From Paenibacillus tundrae (lineage in GTDB: Bacteria; Bacillota; Bacilli; Paenibacillales; Paenibacillaceae): DNA of 64,000 bases. The notes beneath the pieces are model-generated. The model had not been told where the DNA came from, searched no databases, and worked only from the letters and a program-made list of their open reading frames with translations. Positions 45,034-54,125 of the stretch are shown piece by piece. Each line of letters starts with the position of its first letter. The first letter of the stretch is position 1. The stretch spans positions 124,001 to 188,000 of the forward strand of contig NZ_JAUSTI010000002.1 in assembly GCF_030812775.1 (NCBI RefSeq), written 5' to 3'. The position numbers and the translations under genes are program-made.

Positions 45034-45912
45034 TTAACTTGCCTTAGCAAGTTTCGTGGCACGAATCGATGCCGTAGCATAAACGATGAGTGCAATCCAG
45101 ATGAATCCGAAGCCAACAAGTAGAACCGGTGATACGGATTCTTTGAACACAAATACGCTGAGTACCAGCATGATCGTTGGGCCAATGTATTGCACGAATC
45201 CAAGTGTAGATAGTGACAACCGTGCAGCTGCCCGGGCAAAGAACAACAACGGCAACGCCGTTACGATTCCAGAAAGAAGTAATTCAAGGAACATCGGTGT
45301 CGGCAGCGTCCAAACCGTCGTCTTCCCAACAATCCCCAAGTAAATCCAGTAACCAAGTGCAATGGGTAGAACGACCGCTGTCTCTGACAGCAGGCCTACC
45401 GAAGCATCCTGCTTAATTTTCTTCTTCGCAAGGCCGTATAAGCCAAAGGATACAGCTAAGGAGATCGCAACCCATGGGAAGCGCCCATAGTCGATTGCAA
45501 TGATGAGCACTGCTATCCCAGCAATAACAATGGCGAGCCATTGACCCCGATTCGGCTTCTCACGAAGGAATAACACCGCTAACAGCACGTTCAATAGCGG
45601 GTTCAAGTAGTAACCCAGGCTTGTCTCCACCACATGCCCGTTGTTAACTGCCCAGATGAAGATCAGCCAGTTGGCAGCGATCAACAGTCCGCTGGCGGTG
45701 AGTGCTAACAGTTGCGAACGATTAGCCATAATCCGTTTCATCTCGCCCCAGCGGCGCTGAATCGCGACAAGAATACCCATGAAGACAAATGACCAGACTA
45801 CCCGATGCGACAGAATCTCACCTGCCGGTACATGATTAAACAACTTCCAATAGAGCGGGAGAACCCCCCACATGATATACGCAATAATAGCGTTAACCAA
45901 CCCGTTGTTCAT
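45034..45912 (-). CDS. rarD: EamA family transporter RarD
   Basis: A 292-residue protein with ten membrane segments in two EamA repeats. The N-terminus NAIIAYIMWGVLPLYWKLF and SHRVVWSFVFMG are the RarD signatures. RarD-type proteins are drug/metabolite superfamily permeases of poorly known substrate. It is a single leftward gene with a terminator at 44973. Confidence 0.92.
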   Translation of the reverse strand: MNNGLVNAIIAYIMWGVLPLYWKLFNHVPAGEILSHRVVWSFVFMGILVAIQRRWGEMKRIMANRSQLLALTASGLLIAANWLIFIWAVNNGHVVETSLGYYLNPLLNVLLAVLFLREKPNRGQWLAIVIAGIAVLIIAIDYGRFPWVAISLAVSFGLYGLAKKKIKQDASVGLLSETAVVLPIALGYWIYLGIVGKTTVWTLPTPMFLELLLSGIVTALPLLFFARAAARLSLSTLGFVQYIGPTIMLVLSVFVFKESVSPVLLVGFGFIWIALIVYATASIRATKLAKAS

Positions 45913-46065
45913 AATGAATGAATTCCTCTTTTCTCTCTATGATGTCTGAACGGATTATACGCCTCATTCCATATGTAAGTAAAGACAATAATCTAACACC
46001 AGAAAAGACCCTCTGGTTCAACTGCGTTACATATTGCACTGTACAACTAGTCGATTAGGAGGGCA

Positions 46066-46230
46066 ATGTCTGTACAAACGATTGGGTTAAGCCAATGCCA
46101 GTTGCAAAACTTCCGAGGGGATATTTATCAATGTATGGCGACAAAATGCCCGGCAAATGTGTATGTAGAGAGATGGTTAGAGGTAGTGTATCGAGTTTAC
46201 GGAGCAGTCTGTGTTTTTAACTTCTATTAA
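46066..46230 (+). CDS. 54-residue candidate small protein
   Basis: An ATG preceded by AGGAGGG with 2-3 bases spacing opens a 54-codon frame ending VYRVYGAVCVFNFY. It contains three Cys in the first half (SQCQ, YQCM, TKCP) and ends aromatic-rich. It lies in a 441-base gap between two minus-strand genes with no other feature. The composition looks protein-like, but the spacing is short and no family is known. Confidence 0.35.
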   Translation: MSVQTIGLSQCQLQNFRGDIYQCMATKCPANVYVERWLEVVYRVYGAVCVFNFY

Positions 46231-46353
46231 ATATGTGCGGATTAAAGAATCAACCCTTCACTTATCCTTGATTCATTTATCCGGACAATTACATATCCAT
46301 TTTCTAAATCGATTTATCGTCGTTCAGTGTTCATATAATATAATGCTCAACGC

Positions 46354-47565
46354 TTAATGCGTCTGAGCGGAGTTCTGATCTTTCTTAGCCACGAGTAAAA
46401 AATAAGTAACGACCGCGACAATACTCGTTCCTAACAAAGTAAGTCCGAGCGGAACAGCCGTGTCCTCTCCCGCAATACCAACGATTGGAGCAACCAAAGC
46501 TCCCAATACAAAGGGTACGACACCTAGAAGCGCTGCTGCACTACCAGCCATTTTGGATTGGCTTTCCATAGCGAGTGGGAATGCTGCCGTTGACGTAATA
46601 CCGATTGAACATACGAAGAAGAACAATGGGATAACCAGAGCAAACAGTGGCCCTTGAGTCATCGTTACCGCAACAACGACAACACTTGATATGAGCGCAA
46701 GCCACAGTCCAGATAATAGAAGCGTCTGCTCAGGAATACGGTGCGACATGCGTCCCACAATCTGCGAGCCAATAATTAAGCTAATTCCATTCGATGCAAA
46801 CAATATGGAGAATACCGTTGGGCTTACGCCGTAAATATTCTGGTAAATAAACGGTGTACCTGCCACATAAGCGAATACCCCAGCAGTCATAATACCCTGT
46901 GCCAGCATATAACCAACAAACTTGCGATCACGCAGCATTGTACCATAACCACGAAGTTGAAGTTTAAAATTAGGCGCGACGCGCTTTTCAGGAGGATTCG
47001 TTTCTTTGAGACGCCATTGCGTCATAATGTACAAGAAAACACCTAGGATCGCGAGGGAAATAAACACCCCCGGCCACGATGTAAACGTGAGTACCCCACT
47101 ACCTGCAATTGGAGCTGCCAAAGGACCGAGATTTCCTACAAGCAACAGTAGAGAGAAAAATTTAGTTAGTTCATGGCCACTATACAAGTCCCGAGCAATA
47201 GCGCGAGAAATAACTATTCCTGCGGAAGCTGCAAATCCTTGTGTAAAACGCAACAAAATTAACATGCCAATGCTAGGAGAATACGCACACGCTAACGAGC
47301 AGATAATATAAGCAGCCATTGAGATCAATAAAGGTTTACGTCTACCATGAGCATCACTTATTGGCCCTACAACGAGCTGTCCTACACCTAACCCCAACAA
47401 ACAAGCCGTAAGACTGAACTGAACTAGCGATGCATTCGTATTGAACATGGCCGCAATTTCAGGAAATGCGGGTAAATACATATCGATTGTAAATGGTCCT
47501 AACGTTGAAAATACGCCCAATAATAGAGCTAGACCAATCACATTCCATTGCTTTCTTTTTGTCAT
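46354..47565 (-). CDS. Bcr/CflA family multidrug efflux MFS transporter
   Basis: A 403-residue MFS protein with twelve membrane segments. Signature blocks are FTIDMYLPAFPEIA in helix 1, GVGQLVVGPISDAHGRRKPLL (the MFS loop 2-3 motif), and RDLYSGHELTKFFSLLLLVGN. Close relatives include Bcr, which exports bicyclomycin, and other drug-proton antiporters. The substrate cannot be told. No regulator gene is adjacent. Confidence 0.93.
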   Translation of the reverse strand: MTKRKQWNVIGLALLLGVFSTLGPFTIDMYLPAFPEIAAMFNTNASLVQFSLTACLLGLGVGQLVVGPISDAHGRRKPLLISMAAYIICSLACAYSPSIGMLILLRFTQGFAASAGIVISRAIARDLYSGHELTKFFSLLLLVGNLGPLAAPIAGSGVLTFTSWPGVFISLAILGVFLYIMTQWRLKETNPPEKRVAPNFKLQLRGYGTMLRDRKFVGYMLAQGIMTAGVFAYVAGTPFIYQNIYGVSPTVFSILFASNGISLIIGSQIVGRMSHRIPEQTLLLSGLWLALISSVVVVAVTMTQGPLFALVIPLFFFVCSIGITSTAAFPLAMESQSKMAGSAAALLGVVPFVLGALVAPIVGIAGEDTAVPLGLTLLGTSIVAVVTYFLLVAKKDQNSAQTH

Positions 47566-47762
47566 GATTCCTTAAGTCTCCACTTCATCTATATTTTTAA
47601 ATAAATTGATACACATCGTTATATTGTAAAGTTGAACCTATGAAAATTACAATCATTAATTTTAAATGTAAAGAACGAACGAGCCGCAAGTGAAGATATG
47701 CGAGCCGTCCGTTCCTATTTGTTGCCTATTCAACTGGGTTCAATATGTTCCATATTCACTAG

Positions 47763-47920
47763 GGAGTGTCTGAAAACTCCGAAGGACGCAGATTTTGCCG
47801 AATTTTCGTTCAAAGCCAGGAAGTTTTCCGCAGGCGTGCCGGGGCACGTCAAGGGAAAGTGACGCAGCAGGGGGCGAAAAGGGGGGAAAAGATGCACTTC
47901 AGCGAGTTTTCAGACACGAC
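47763..47920. mobile_element. 158-bp MITE-like element with terminal inverted repeats
   Basis: The ends GGAGTGTCTGAAAACTC (47763-47779) and its near inverse (47904-47920, 15 of 17 matching) bound a non-coding, G-rich segment. A CTAG lies immediately outside each end (47759-47762 and 47921-47924), as in a 4-bp target duplication. It is visibly different in composition from the flanks and contains an inner CGTGCC/GGCACG hairpin. It encodes no transposase. It sits two bases beyond the stop of a hydrolase gene. Confidence 0.75.
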
Positions 47921-47926
47921 CTAGAT

Positions 47927-48916
47927 TCATTGTCCCGTTAATGCTCCGGTAAACTCTCTTACTTTTGCAGCGATCTCTTTGGCATGGGTTCGATATAGAT
48001 AATGATCTGCCTCCAGCAAAACCATCTCTGCATGAACAGAATTCGCTAGCTGCTTCTCGTGTTCGGGTACCCACTCAGGCGTTACCGGATGCTTGGCTTG
48101 AACAAAGAGCTGCACAGGTAGATTGGGTGGAAAAGATATTTGCGCTGCTGATTGGAAATTCGAATACATACTCACAGCTTCATTTAATTGTGTCGTGTTA
48201 TACATATTTTTTTGTCTTAATATTTGCAATTGTTCTTTCGTTTCTTCATCATAAGGCAGATCTTCATACGGGTCATCGCTCAGCATCAATTGGATGCGAG
48301 GAAAGCCCAAATTACGGAACCATTTAATCTGCTGAGTCACGGATGAATCAATTTTCTGTTCGCTCAGTGTTGGAACACTGCTATCCAGGCCGATGTACGC
48401 ACTTACTTCGTCAGGATATTGGTTCACATAATCCAGACTGTATAGCCCTGAAATAGAGTGAGCCATTAGAACATAACGATTAATCTGAAGGCTTTGTAAA
48501 GCTTGATGAATTTCACTTACGATCTGATCCGTAGAGCGTTCCTTATCCGTCTGATCGCTCAGTCCATAGCCAAAGGGCTCTAACACGACAACTTTATAAT
48601 AAGGTGTTAATTCTGATAACAGTGGTTCAAAATCAAGTCCAGGTGCCGCATTGCCGTAACCAGGCAGAATGACTACAGTCTCCTCACCTTCTCCTTGAAT
48701 GAGTATATTCATCTGTTTACCGTCCACAGAGACTTGTTGTCCATAGGGTTCAATCCTCTTCTGTTCTGCATGACTAGCGATTTGATTATACGTATACACG
48801 CCAGCGATAAACAGTAATATGGCTACAAGGATCGCGGCGAATATTTTAAGTAAAATATGTAACACTCTCTTCGTTTTATTGTGCTTTCTTCCTTCCTTCA
48901 CTACGGATGTTTTCAA
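47927..48916 (-). CDS. Membrane-anchored alpha/beta hydrolase, tandem copy B
   Basis: A 329-residue hydrolase with an N-terminal membrane helix (residues 21-43). The fold is marked by VVILPGYGNAAPGLDFEPL, the nucleophile elbow MAHSISGLYSL with the Ser near residue 140 (elbow A-H-S-I-S instead of G-x-S-x-G), and a His in EADHYLYRTH. It is paralogous to the neighbour at 48987. The start is a TTG with GAGGAG nine bases upstream. Confidence 0.87.
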   Translation of the reverse strand: MKTSVVKEGRKHNKTKRVLHILLKIFAAILVAILLFIAGVYTYNQIASHAEQKRIEPYGQQVSVDGKQMNILIQGEGEETVVILPGYGNAAPGLDFEPLLSELTPYYKVVVLEPFGYGLSDQTDKERSTDQIVSEIHQALQSLQINRYVLMAHSISGLYSLDYVNQYPDEVSAYIGLDSSVPTLSEQKIDSSVTQQIKWFRNLGFPRIQLMLSDDPYEDLPYDEETKEQLQILRQKNMYNTTQLNEAVSMYSNFQSAAQISFPPNLPVQLFVQAKHPVTPEWVPEHEKQLANSVHAEMVLLEADHYLYRTHAKEIAAKVREFTGALTGQ

Positions 48917-48986
48917 ACATATCAACTCCTCTATATCTGTGCAACTTATCTTGGATTCCTCTAAATTAGTTTACCGAACAAAAACG

Positions 48987-49970
48987 CTACAATTGAATCT
49001 CTTTCATATACGCCTTGAACTCCGCAGCGATCTCTTGGAATTTCGTATGATGCAGGTAATGGGAACCTTCCATTGGAATCATTTTGCCCTGTGCAGATTG
49101 TTTCACCTGCTCCTCATGTAGCGGAATCCACTGTGGATTGTGCTCGTTATTGGATTGCACGAAAAGTAGCACGGGCAGATGACTTGGATAGGCGAGTTTT
49201 TCGCTATTTTTGAAATTAGAACCTAGATGCTTGAGCTCGTCGATCATCGTATCATTACTCGAGACTTGATTGGAGATCAGATTCATCTGCTCCTTAGTAT
49301 GTTCATCAAATGCAAGCGACTTATAGGAATCTCCGCTTACTTTTTTGATTAATCTCATTAGCCCTGATGATTGAAGGAACTGCATCGATTTCAGCGGCAA
49401 TTTGACATCCATGCCAGGTTGATTAGGTACACTGCTATCAATACCAATAAAAGCAAGAACCTCATCCGGGTAATTGTTCACATAAGTAACACCGTATAGT
49501 CCTGTAATCGAATGCCCCATCAACACATAACGGTCAATACCAAGTTGTTGCACTGCCTCATGAATTTCACTGACGATATTCGCTGTCGTCCGCTCCTTCT
49601 CGGTTTCATCACTCAATCCATAACCTAAGGGCTCAATCGCCACCACTTCGTAACTCGGTGTTAATTCATCAATCAACAATTTGAAATCCAGCACAGGTGA
49701 TGGAGTTCCTTGACCGGGCAAGAGTACAATTGTTTGTTCACCGCTGCCTTGAATAGAAACATTCATTTTCTTCCCGTCAACTTCAACATATTGACCATAG
49801 GATTCGATTTTATTTTTCTCCATACTGGTACTGATCACATTTACGATAAAAGTAATGCCTAAGAAGAGTACAAACGCTCCGACGATTCCTCCAATGATTT
49901 TCAACCATAATTTCCGTTTCTTACGCCCCTTCGTTCCAACTTTACTCTCTACTGTTTCTGCCACGTTCAT
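48987..49970 (-). CDS. Membrane-anchored alpha/beta hydrolase, tandem copy A
   Basis: A 327-residue hydrolase with a membrane helix at residues 22-46, IVLLPGQGTPSPVLDFKLL, elbow MGHSITGLYGV with the nucleophile Ser, and the late His in EGSHYLHHTK. It shares the whole layout with copy B, 70 bases downstream on the same strand, so the pair arose by duplication. Both face outward and may act on extracellular esters or lipids. Confidence 0.87.
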   Translation of the reverse strand: MNVAETVESKVGTKGRKKRKLWLKIIGGIVGAFVLFLGITFIVNVISTSMEKNKIESYGQYVEVDGKKMNVSIQGSGEQTIVLLPGQGTPSPVLDFKLLIDELTPSYEVVAIEPLGYGLSDETEKERTTANIVSEIHEAVQQLGIDRYVLMGHSITGLYGVTYVNNYPDEVLAFIGIDSSVPNQPGMDVKLPLKSMQFLQSSGLMRLIKKVSGDSYKSLAFDEHTKEQMNLISNQVSSNDTMIDELKHLGSNFKNSEKLAYPSHLPVLLFVQSNNEHNPQWIPLHEEQVKQSAQGKMIPMEGSHYLHHTKFQEIAAEFKAYMKEIQL

Positions 49971-50132
49971 CTGCTCCTGTCCTTATATCTGTCATGCCGC
50001 CATGGCAACATTATGTAAACAATGGATTCAAAAGTGTATTTTGAACCGACACGCCAAGTATAAGAAAACAAGATGTCCCCTTCATGACGGGAATATGAAC
50101 TGAATATGAACAAACGAATAATGGATGAGTAT

Positions 50133-50167
50133 AAAAAAGGAGAACTGCTGTTATAAGCAATTCTCCT
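50133..50167 (-). terminator. Intrinsic terminator of purine permease gene
   Basis: A 12-bp hairpin AGGAGAATTGCT/AGCAGTTCTCCT (arms 50138-50149 and 50156-50167) with T6 on the minus strand. Confidence 0.88.
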
Positions 50168-50251
50168 ATGCATTACATGTTTTTATATTGAGATATGATC
50201 ATCATACTTCTTGATCTAGGATCATCCTTCGTTATTCTAGAACCGTCAGTC

Positions 50252-51550
50252 TTAGTGATCGAGGAACACGAGCTGGATAAAGAACAATACTGCGAAAATG
50301 TAGAATATCGGGTGTACGTCTTTACCTTTGCCACGAAGCAGCTTGAGCACTGGATAGAAGATAAAACCTATACCAATACCTGTCGCAATACTATGCGTTA
50401 GCGGGGTCAATATGATAATCAGGAAGGCAGGAAAAGCTTCTTCTAGATCCTTCCAATCAATTTTACTGATGACATTAATCATAAAGTACCCAACAATAAT
50501 GAGCGCTGGCGATGTAATCGCCGGAATGCCAGAGATAACACTTACGATTGGTGCAAAGAACAATGTTACGGCAAGCAATACACTCACTGTAATTGCAGTC
50601 AGTCCTGTTCTTCCTCCTGCTGCTACTCCTGTGCTGGACTCGATGTATGCAGATGTTGGACTTGTTCCGAGCAATGAACCCGTTGTTGTACCAACTGCAT
50701 CTGCCAATAACGCTCCACGCGAACGTGGGAATTTGCCATCCTTGAGCAGACCTGCTTGTTCAGCAACACCAAGCATCGTACCTGTTGTGTCAAACAAGGT
50801 GATCAATAGGAATGTGAATATAATTGTATACAAGCCATTCGAGAAGACCCCAGCCAGATCCAGTTGAAATGCTGTCGTCCCTAGCCCTTGCGGCATAGAT
50901 ACAATCGATTCTGGCATTTGAAATAGTCCCAGGATCCAAGCAAGTATCGCGGTAACCACCATACCGATAAATAGATATCCTTTTACATTGTAAGCCATCA
51001 GGACTACCGTGATAATCAATCCGATAATCGTCAGGTACGTCATTGGCTCCGCTAGATTTCCGATGGTAATCAGATTGGATTCTGAATCGGTAATGATACC
51101 TGAATTTTGCAAACCTACTGTTGTAATAAACAAACCAATCCCTGCTGTGATTGCATGTTTTAAGCTCGCCGGAATGGCATCTAACAACATGTAACGGAAC
51201 GAAGTGATCGACAAAATGATGAACAAAATCCCTGCAATGAATACCGCTCCAAGTGCAACTTGCCAAGAAACGCCATATCCAGAAACGACACTGTAGGCAA
51301 AGAATGCATTAAGACCCATTCCTGGTGCCAAGACAATCGGGTAGTTAGACCAAATACCCATAATCAGAGTCGCAACAATACTTGCCAGAATAGTCGCAAT
51401 GAACACACCATTAAAATCCATGCCCGTGCTGCTGAGAATTCCGGGGTTTACAATCACTATGTATACCATCGTGAAGAATGTGGTAATCCCTGCAATAATT
51501 TCTGTTGAAAATGTCGTGCCTCTTTCTTTTAATTTGAACCAGTTGTCCAT
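50252..51550 (-). CDS. NCS2-family purine permease (AzgA/PbuG-like)
   Basis: A 432-residue membrane protein with about 13 segments. The motifs are IAGITTFFTMVYIVIVNPGI, VLAPGMGLNAFFAYSVV, LFDTTGTMLGVAEQAGL and GTSPTSAYIESSTGVAAGGR, the standard NCS2/AzgA transport core. Such proteins import adenine, guanine or hypoxanthine by proton symport. The start at 51550 has GGAGG 11 bases upstream. A promoter and a 170-base leader with alternative hairpins precede it; a PurBox-like sequence lies at 51779-51791. Confidence 0.92.
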   Translation of the reverse strand: MDNWFKLKERGTTFSTEIIAGITTFFTMVYIVIVNPGILSSTGMDFNGVFIATILASIVATLIMGIWSNYPIVLAPGMGLNAFFAYSVVSGYGVSWQVALGAVFIAGILFIILSITSFRYMLLDAIPASLKHAITAGIGLFITTVGLQNSGIITDSESNLITIGNLAEPMTYLTIIGLIITVVLMAYNVKGYLFIGMVVTAILAWILGLFQMPESIVSMPQGLGTTAFQLDLAGVFSNGLYTIIFTFLLITLFDTTGTMLGVAEQAGLLKDGKFPRSRGALLADAVGTTTGSLLGTSPTSAYIESSTGVAAGGRTGLTAITVSVLLAVTLFFAPIVSVISGIPAITSPALIIVGYFMINVISKIDWKDLEEAFPAFLIIILTPLTHSIATGIGIGFIFYPVLKLLRGKGKDVHPIFYIFAVLFFIQLVFLDH

Positions 51551-51597
51551 GGTAAAGCCAGCCTCCAACCTTCATAGTATTAACCTAAGCCACACAT

Positions 51598-51660
51598 CAA
51601 AAAATCCTAATCTTCGTATAGGATTGTAAACTATTCGCTCCTATATTCGTCATTAGGATT
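51598..51660 (-). promoter_or_regulatory. Leader attenuator of purine permease gene
   Basis: On the minus strand AATCCTA (51619-51625) can pair with TAGGATT (51603-51609), followed by T6 (51599-51604), making an intrinsic terminator. TATAGGA (51639-51645) can instead pair with TCCTATA (51617-51623) and so block it. An upstream TCCTA (51654-51658) could in turn pair with that segment. This gives a switch between termination and read-through. No known riboswitch sequence is matched, including the guanine class. Confidence 0.55.
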
Positions 51661-51725
51661 TAACAGCTAAGCTTTTCACCAAAATAATCAAACTCATCTC
51701 TGTGTTAACCTGATGTCCATTTCGA

Positions 51726-51754
51726 ATATTAATAAATTTAACAGGCATTGTCAA
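51726..51754 (-). promoter_or_regulatory. Promoter of purine permease gene
   Basis: TTGACA (51749-51754) and TAATAT (51726-51731) with 17-base spacing on the minus strand. A PurBox-like sequence (12 of 13 to AWWWCCGAACWWT) lies 25 bases upstream at 51779-51791, which could mean PurR control. Confidence 0.65.
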
Positions 51755-51829
51755 TGAATTATTCGATTTGTTCACAGTATTTACGAACTATTCAGTATAT
51801 TTTTTAATATATTATTCGCTTTTTGGAGT

Positions 51830-52840
51830 CTAATTAATATCTGCAAGAAATTCTGTAATGCGATCCATATAGCCCTGAACGGTGATGTTTCTTGGTGCAA
51901 ACAAACTGATCAATAGCGCTCGGATCGTCGAATCCGCCGTAGCAGTAGACATCATGGAGTGCTCGGTATCTGGCAACAGCTTCACGTGTAATAGTTCCGG
52001 TGGCGAAACCTGTTCCCTGTAAACCTGCTCTGTTTCTCTCACATCAACGTTAATGTCATGGTCACCAAGCATAAGCAGAATCGGGGAGTCAAAATGAGCG
52101 ATATCTTCTGTTGCATCTGCGGTATAATTCTTACTGACAAATATCCAGCGATCTCTAGACATCGCATCTTTTGGATTAGTCATATTCATATAATCTTCGT
52201 AAGACCCGCCTGACTTCAACAAGTCTTTGACTCGGTTATCTTCATCTACCTGTTGCTCAATCTCATTCCGACTTTTGCCTTCTTTCTGCATTTGACTTCG
52301 TGTATTATATTCTCCCTGTGTGAGCCAGTTGATCGCAGGAGAGACAAGGATGCTGAACGCAAGAGGCTCTTTTTCTGCTAATTTGGGAATAACCCACCCC
52401 GCCTGACTTGCTCCCCACACACCCATTTGTTTCGAATCAATCATCGGCTGTTGTCTAGCCCAGGCCAGTGCTTGCTGTGCTTCCTCCACTCGGTCATCTA
52501 TACTTTGATCTAACCAATTACCTTCCGAACCACCAATACCTCTCTTGTCCAACGACAGTGAAGCATATCCTAATGTAGCAAGGCGTTCCCAAAGCGGTTT
52601 GTACCCATCATCGTGGGTCGCATTAATCGGTCCATCGCCATGAATGAACAGTACTAAGCCAAGCTTATCATTGTATTGCTGGGGTAAGGTAAGAACCCCG
52701 GTTAATTTTCCTTGAGGTGTGTTAATCTCGACATTCTGCTGGATCATGGCAAAATTATTCTGCTCTATAACATAAGCTGTCGCTCCTCCAATCATAAGCA
52801 GGAAGATCAATAGCGCAATTCCCCATTTCTTTTTCAACAT
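51830..52840 (-). CDS. Membrane-anchored serine hydrolase of alpha/beta fold
   Basis: A 336-residue hydrolase with a membrane helix at residues 6-24. Motifs are LVLFIHGDGPINATHDDGY, the nucleophile elbow GASQAG (G-x-S-x-A), LMLGDHDINVDV with the acid, and DTEHSM with the His. It resembles dienelactone hydrolase/acyl peptidase-type esterases. It starts 24 bases after the GNAT gene and is the last gene of a MerR-led operon. RBS placement is less clear than for its neighbours. Confidence 0.86.
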   Translation of the reverse strand: MLKKKWGIALLIFLLMIGGATAYVIEQNNFAMIQQNVEINTPQGKLTGVLTLPQQYNDKLGLVLFIHGDGPINATHDDGYKPLWERLATLGYASLSLDKRGIGGSEGNWLDQSIDDRVEEAQQALAWARQQPMIDSKQMGVWGASQAGWVIPKLAEKEPLAFSILVSPAINWLTQGEYNTRSQMQKEGKSRNEIEQQVDEDNRVKDLLKSGGSYEDYMNMTNPKDAMSRDRWIFVSKNYTADATEDIAHFDSPILLMLGDHDINVDVRETEQVYREQVSPPELLHVKLLPDTEHSMMSTATADSTIRALLISLFAPRNITVQGYMDRITEFLADIN

Positions 52841-52863
52841 CCCTTTACATTCCTTTCTTCTGA

Positions 52864-53298
52864 TTACGATACTTCTCGTATCATATAATTCCATTCCTGT
52901 TGACCGAGCAACCAGCCCATCAATGTGCTGCGCTGAGTCTCTAGTGTGCGGAAGCCGAGCCTTTCATACCAATGCTTAGCTCGAATATTGTTACTAGAGA
53001 CGTGTAGGCTCATGTACTTGATTCCTGGCTTGGATGCGGCTTCGCGCATAACCCATTCAAGCATCATTCTACCCACGCCTGCTCCTCGTAAGTTTTCGTG
53101 CACTGCTACATCAGCAATATACATTTCTCCTTTCGCGGGACGATAACTCAGACACGCTATTCGTACAGCAAACTGTGTGTCCTTTCCCCTTGTACCAAAA
53201 TGGAATTTATCCCGAAATCCCTCTAGCAGCAGCTCGCTAACTGCCATATACTGATCTTCATTCATGCGTTCAATGCAGATATCGGAAAACTTGCTCAT
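52864..53298 (-). CDS. GNAT family acetyltransferase
   Basis: A 144-residue GNAT protein with EMYIADVAVHENLRGAGVGR (V/I-A-V...RGxGxGR acetyl-CoA loop), ASKPGIKYMSLHVSSNN and RAKHWYERLGFRTLE. The substrate is unknown. The start at 53298 has GAGGAG six bases upstream; a longer frame overlaps the MerR stop. Encoded between a MerR regulator and a hydrolase, it is probably under the MerR protein. Confidence 0.88.
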   Translation of the reverse strand: MSKFSDICIERMNEDQYMAVSELLLEGFRDKFHFGTRGKDTQFAVRIACLSYRPAKGEMYIADVAVHENLRGAGVGRMMLEWVMREAASKPGIKYMSLHVSSNNIRAKHWYERLGFRTLETQRSTLMGWLLGQQEWNYMIREVS

Positions 53299-53312
53299 CG
53301 GTTCTCCTCTTC

Positions 53313-54092
53313 TCATCTAGGATCTCCCTCACAATCAACACGTGCAAGTAACTCGTAATGTATACTCTCTTGGGTGAACAGTGACAAATATGACTTCTCC
53401 ACCAGAATACGTGCCCCAGTTAAATGGAGAGACCTCTGATCCGCAAAGCTCTGTAATGTATTGTAGTGTTCTTGCAATTCTTCCTCATTATCAACGGAGA
53501 ATTGGTAAGTCAGATACTCTCCTGCTGGCAATAATACGTCTCCTTCTACGTCTTGTGTTTCAGTACACAACTGTAGTCGTTGATCTCCTTCGAATATGTA
53601 ATGAATGTCTGATTCGAACAAATCCACTAACGCATTGCCTTGTTGAGCCAACAACCGGGCATCCAATTTGGTGTCAACATGCGTTTCAAACCAAGAATTC
53701 AGCACAAACTGATCGCGTTTAATCAGCTCAAATGAAGTTTGTTTTTGTGTAAATCGTTCATTCTCATCTAAAACTTTCCCAATCAATCCACTGAGCTCGC
53801 TTAAGCGATTGATCTCAGCTTCGAGGTTAGATACAGATTGCGTTAACATCCGCTTCATATCATCCGGTGTACCTTCCTTACTCCAATCCCGGATCGCTTG
53901 TACCGATAACCCTGCCTTGCGCAACAGCAAAATATGAGCTAGCCGATACATCTCATTAATGCCATACATACGATATTGATTTTCATCAATATAAGCCGGA
54001 AATAATACACCTTTTTCTTCAAAATACCTGATCTGATGAACAGACACATTCATTAGCTTGGCGAATTCGCCTATCGTAATTTCCTTCTTCAA
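53313..54092 (-). CDS. MerR family regulator with GyrI-like C-terminal domain
   Basis: A 259-residue protein: N-terminal MerR winged helix (TIGEFAKLMNVSVHQIRYFE, and NQYRMYGINEMYRLAHILLL), a coiled-coil dimer helix (residues 75-110), and a C-terminal effector domain from about 130 to the end. Such proteins, like BmrR, activate by distorting a 19-base spacer promoter. The start is a TTG with GGAGGGG upstream. Its own promoter has that architecture. The operon continues with a GNAT and a hydrolase gene. Confidence 0.9.
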   Translation of the reverse strand: MKKEITIGEFAKLMNVSVHQIRYFEEKGVLFPAYIDENQYRMYGINEMYRLAHILLLRKAGLSVQAIRDWSKEGTPDDMKRMLTQSVSNLEAEINRLSELSGLIGKVLDENERFTQKQTSFELIKRDQFVLNSWFETHVDTKLDARLLAQQGNALVDLFESDIHYIFEGDQRLQLCTETQDVEGDVLLPAGEYLTYQFSVDNEEELQEHYNTLQSFADQRSLHLTGARILVEKSYLSLFTQESIHYELLARVDCEGDPR

Positions 54093-54125
54093 TGTCGCCC
54101 CTCCACTCTCTTCTTTCACAAATCA

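Noticed and set aside
51598..51720. Guanine-class riboswitch before the purine permease
   Set aside because: The conserved core elements of the purine riboswitch (for example TTTCTACC in the joining region) are absent; only alternative hairpins are seen.
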